Of a stretch of DNA of 6,192 nt, positions 5,920 to 6,192 are shown one piece after another (within the stretch, counting starts at the first letter, position 1; each line of letters begins with the position of its first letter). Below the pieces are notes generated by a model that worked only from the letters and a program-made list of their open reading frames with translations, was not told the origin of the DNA and made no database searches. Source of the DNA: CALNBC01 sp050945915 (GTDB lineage Bacteria; Bacillota; Clostridia; Christensenellales; CALWSW01). The position numbers and the translations under genes were made by a program. The stretch is from positions 1 to 6,192 of the forward strand of contig JBMNTV010000084.1 in the NCBI GenBank assembly GCA_050945915.1, given 5' to 3'.

Positions 5920-6192
5920 AACGTGACAGCGACGCGTACGAGTTGGCGTTGGCGTCGCTCCCCCCGCGGGAGCGTGGATTGAAATGTAGGCAACGAGGAG
6001 GGATTGGGAAGCTTTGTGAGTCGCTCCCCCCGCGGGAGCGTGGATTGAAATGACAGCGACAACAGTTGCTCTGAAATATGCCCCGTGTCGCTCCCCCCGC
6101 GGGAGCGTGGATTGAAATAAAGAACTTGTGCAGTCGCTTATATGGGGCGAAGGTCGCTCCCCCCGCGGGAGCGTGGATTGAAATACGGTTTG

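Larger units (their letters stand above)
5821..6192 (+). CRISPR. Type I-C CRISPR array, six repeats visible, continues past the right edge
   Basis: Repeats lie at 5821-5852 (chimeric, true repeat sequence only from 5832), 5887-5919, 5954-5985, 6020-6051, 6087-6118 and 6153-6184. The unit is 32 bases, starts GTCGCT and ends in ATTGAAAT, the type I-C hallmark that sets the transcribed strand as +. Spacers are 5853-5886 (34), 5920-5953 (34), 5986-6019 (34), 6052-6086 (35) and 6119-6152 (34). A sixth begins at 6185. All spacers are unique. Each full repeat can fold into a seven-pair hairpin (CGCTCCC with GGGAGCG, loop CCCGC), leaving an 11-base 3' segment (TGGATTGAAAT) that matches the 5' handle made by Cas5c. 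With this orientation the leader should lie on the left, but cas1 abuts the first repeat, so there is no leader. Array expression would then depend on transcription from the cas operon. The spacers' targets cannot be judged without a search. Confidence 0.97.

Noticed and set aside
5468..5926. Plus-strand open frame ending in GAWIEI
   Set aside because: It is an out-of-frame reading of cas1 running into the repeats; GAWIEI is the typical false translation of this repeat.
6011..6018. GCTTTGTG in spacer 3, also present in cas1 just before the junction (5824-5831 region)
   Set aside because: Only eight bases, with unrelated flanks; too short to argue for a self-targeting or duplicated segment.
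5924..6060. Shared 10-mer TGACAGCGAC in spacer 2 (5924-5933) and at the start of spacer 4 (6051-6060)
   Set aside because: The first T of the second copy belongs to the repeat and the flanks do not align, so chance is the better explanation.
5802..6062. Minus-strand open frame with repeated FQSTLPRGER
   Set aside because: This is the well-known false protein produced by translating type I-C CRISPR repeats; each block coincides with one repeat.
6131..6139. GTCGCT inside spacer 5 resembling the start of a repeat
   Set aside because: Only the first six bases match and the remainder does not, so it is not a degenerate repeat.
1..6192. Possibility that the whole window is a new defence system
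   Set aside because: Every gene is a recognisable type I-C component in standard order; the novelty lies in the cas1-array junction, not in the gene set.

Overview
The window is the downstream part of a type I-C (Dvulg subtype) CRISPR-Cas locus, all on the + strand: the 3' end of cas3, then cas5c, cas8c (with an internal cas11c start), cas7c, cas4 and a 3'-truncated cas1, followed directly by a CRISPR array that runs off the right edge. The sequence is moderately GC-rich, genes are packed with 4-20 base overlaps, and Shine-Dalgarno sites are strong (GGAGG, AAGGAGG). Together with the character of the Cas proteins this suggests an anaerobic Bacillota/Clostridia-type bacterium. That assignment is an impression from sequence style, not a database result.

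Layout: 1-835 is the cas3 helicase C-terminal part. 843-1571 is cas5c, the crRNA-processing endonuclease. 1568-3559 is cas8c, the large Cascade subunit, and the Cas11c small subunit is likely made from an internal GTG at 3113. 3556-4401 is cas7c (backbone), 4382-5059 is cas4 (adaptation nuclease), and 5052-5849 is cas1 without its C-terminus. From 5821/5832 to the window end there are six repeats (the first chimeric, five intact or nearly so) and five complete spacers of 34-35 bp, plus the start of a sixth. No intergenic gap exceeds 7 bases, so no stretch outside the array lacks a gene.

The interference half of the system looks complete as far as it is visible: Cas3, Cas5c, Cas8c/Cas11c, Cas7c and a repeat with a good hairpin. 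The adaptation half is broken. Cas1 follows the family through the conserved RPVLADRFV segment and then switches at base 5831/5832 into the middle of a CRISPR repeat, which supplies the last five residues and the stop codon. The rest of cas1, all of cas2 and the leader that normally lie between them and the array are absent. The simplest reading is one deletion joining cas1 to a repeat inside the array. The result would be a 'frozen' array with no leader promoter, probably transcribed by read-through from the cas operon. This junction is the main discovery of the window, with the caveat that a metagenomic misassembly could imitate it.
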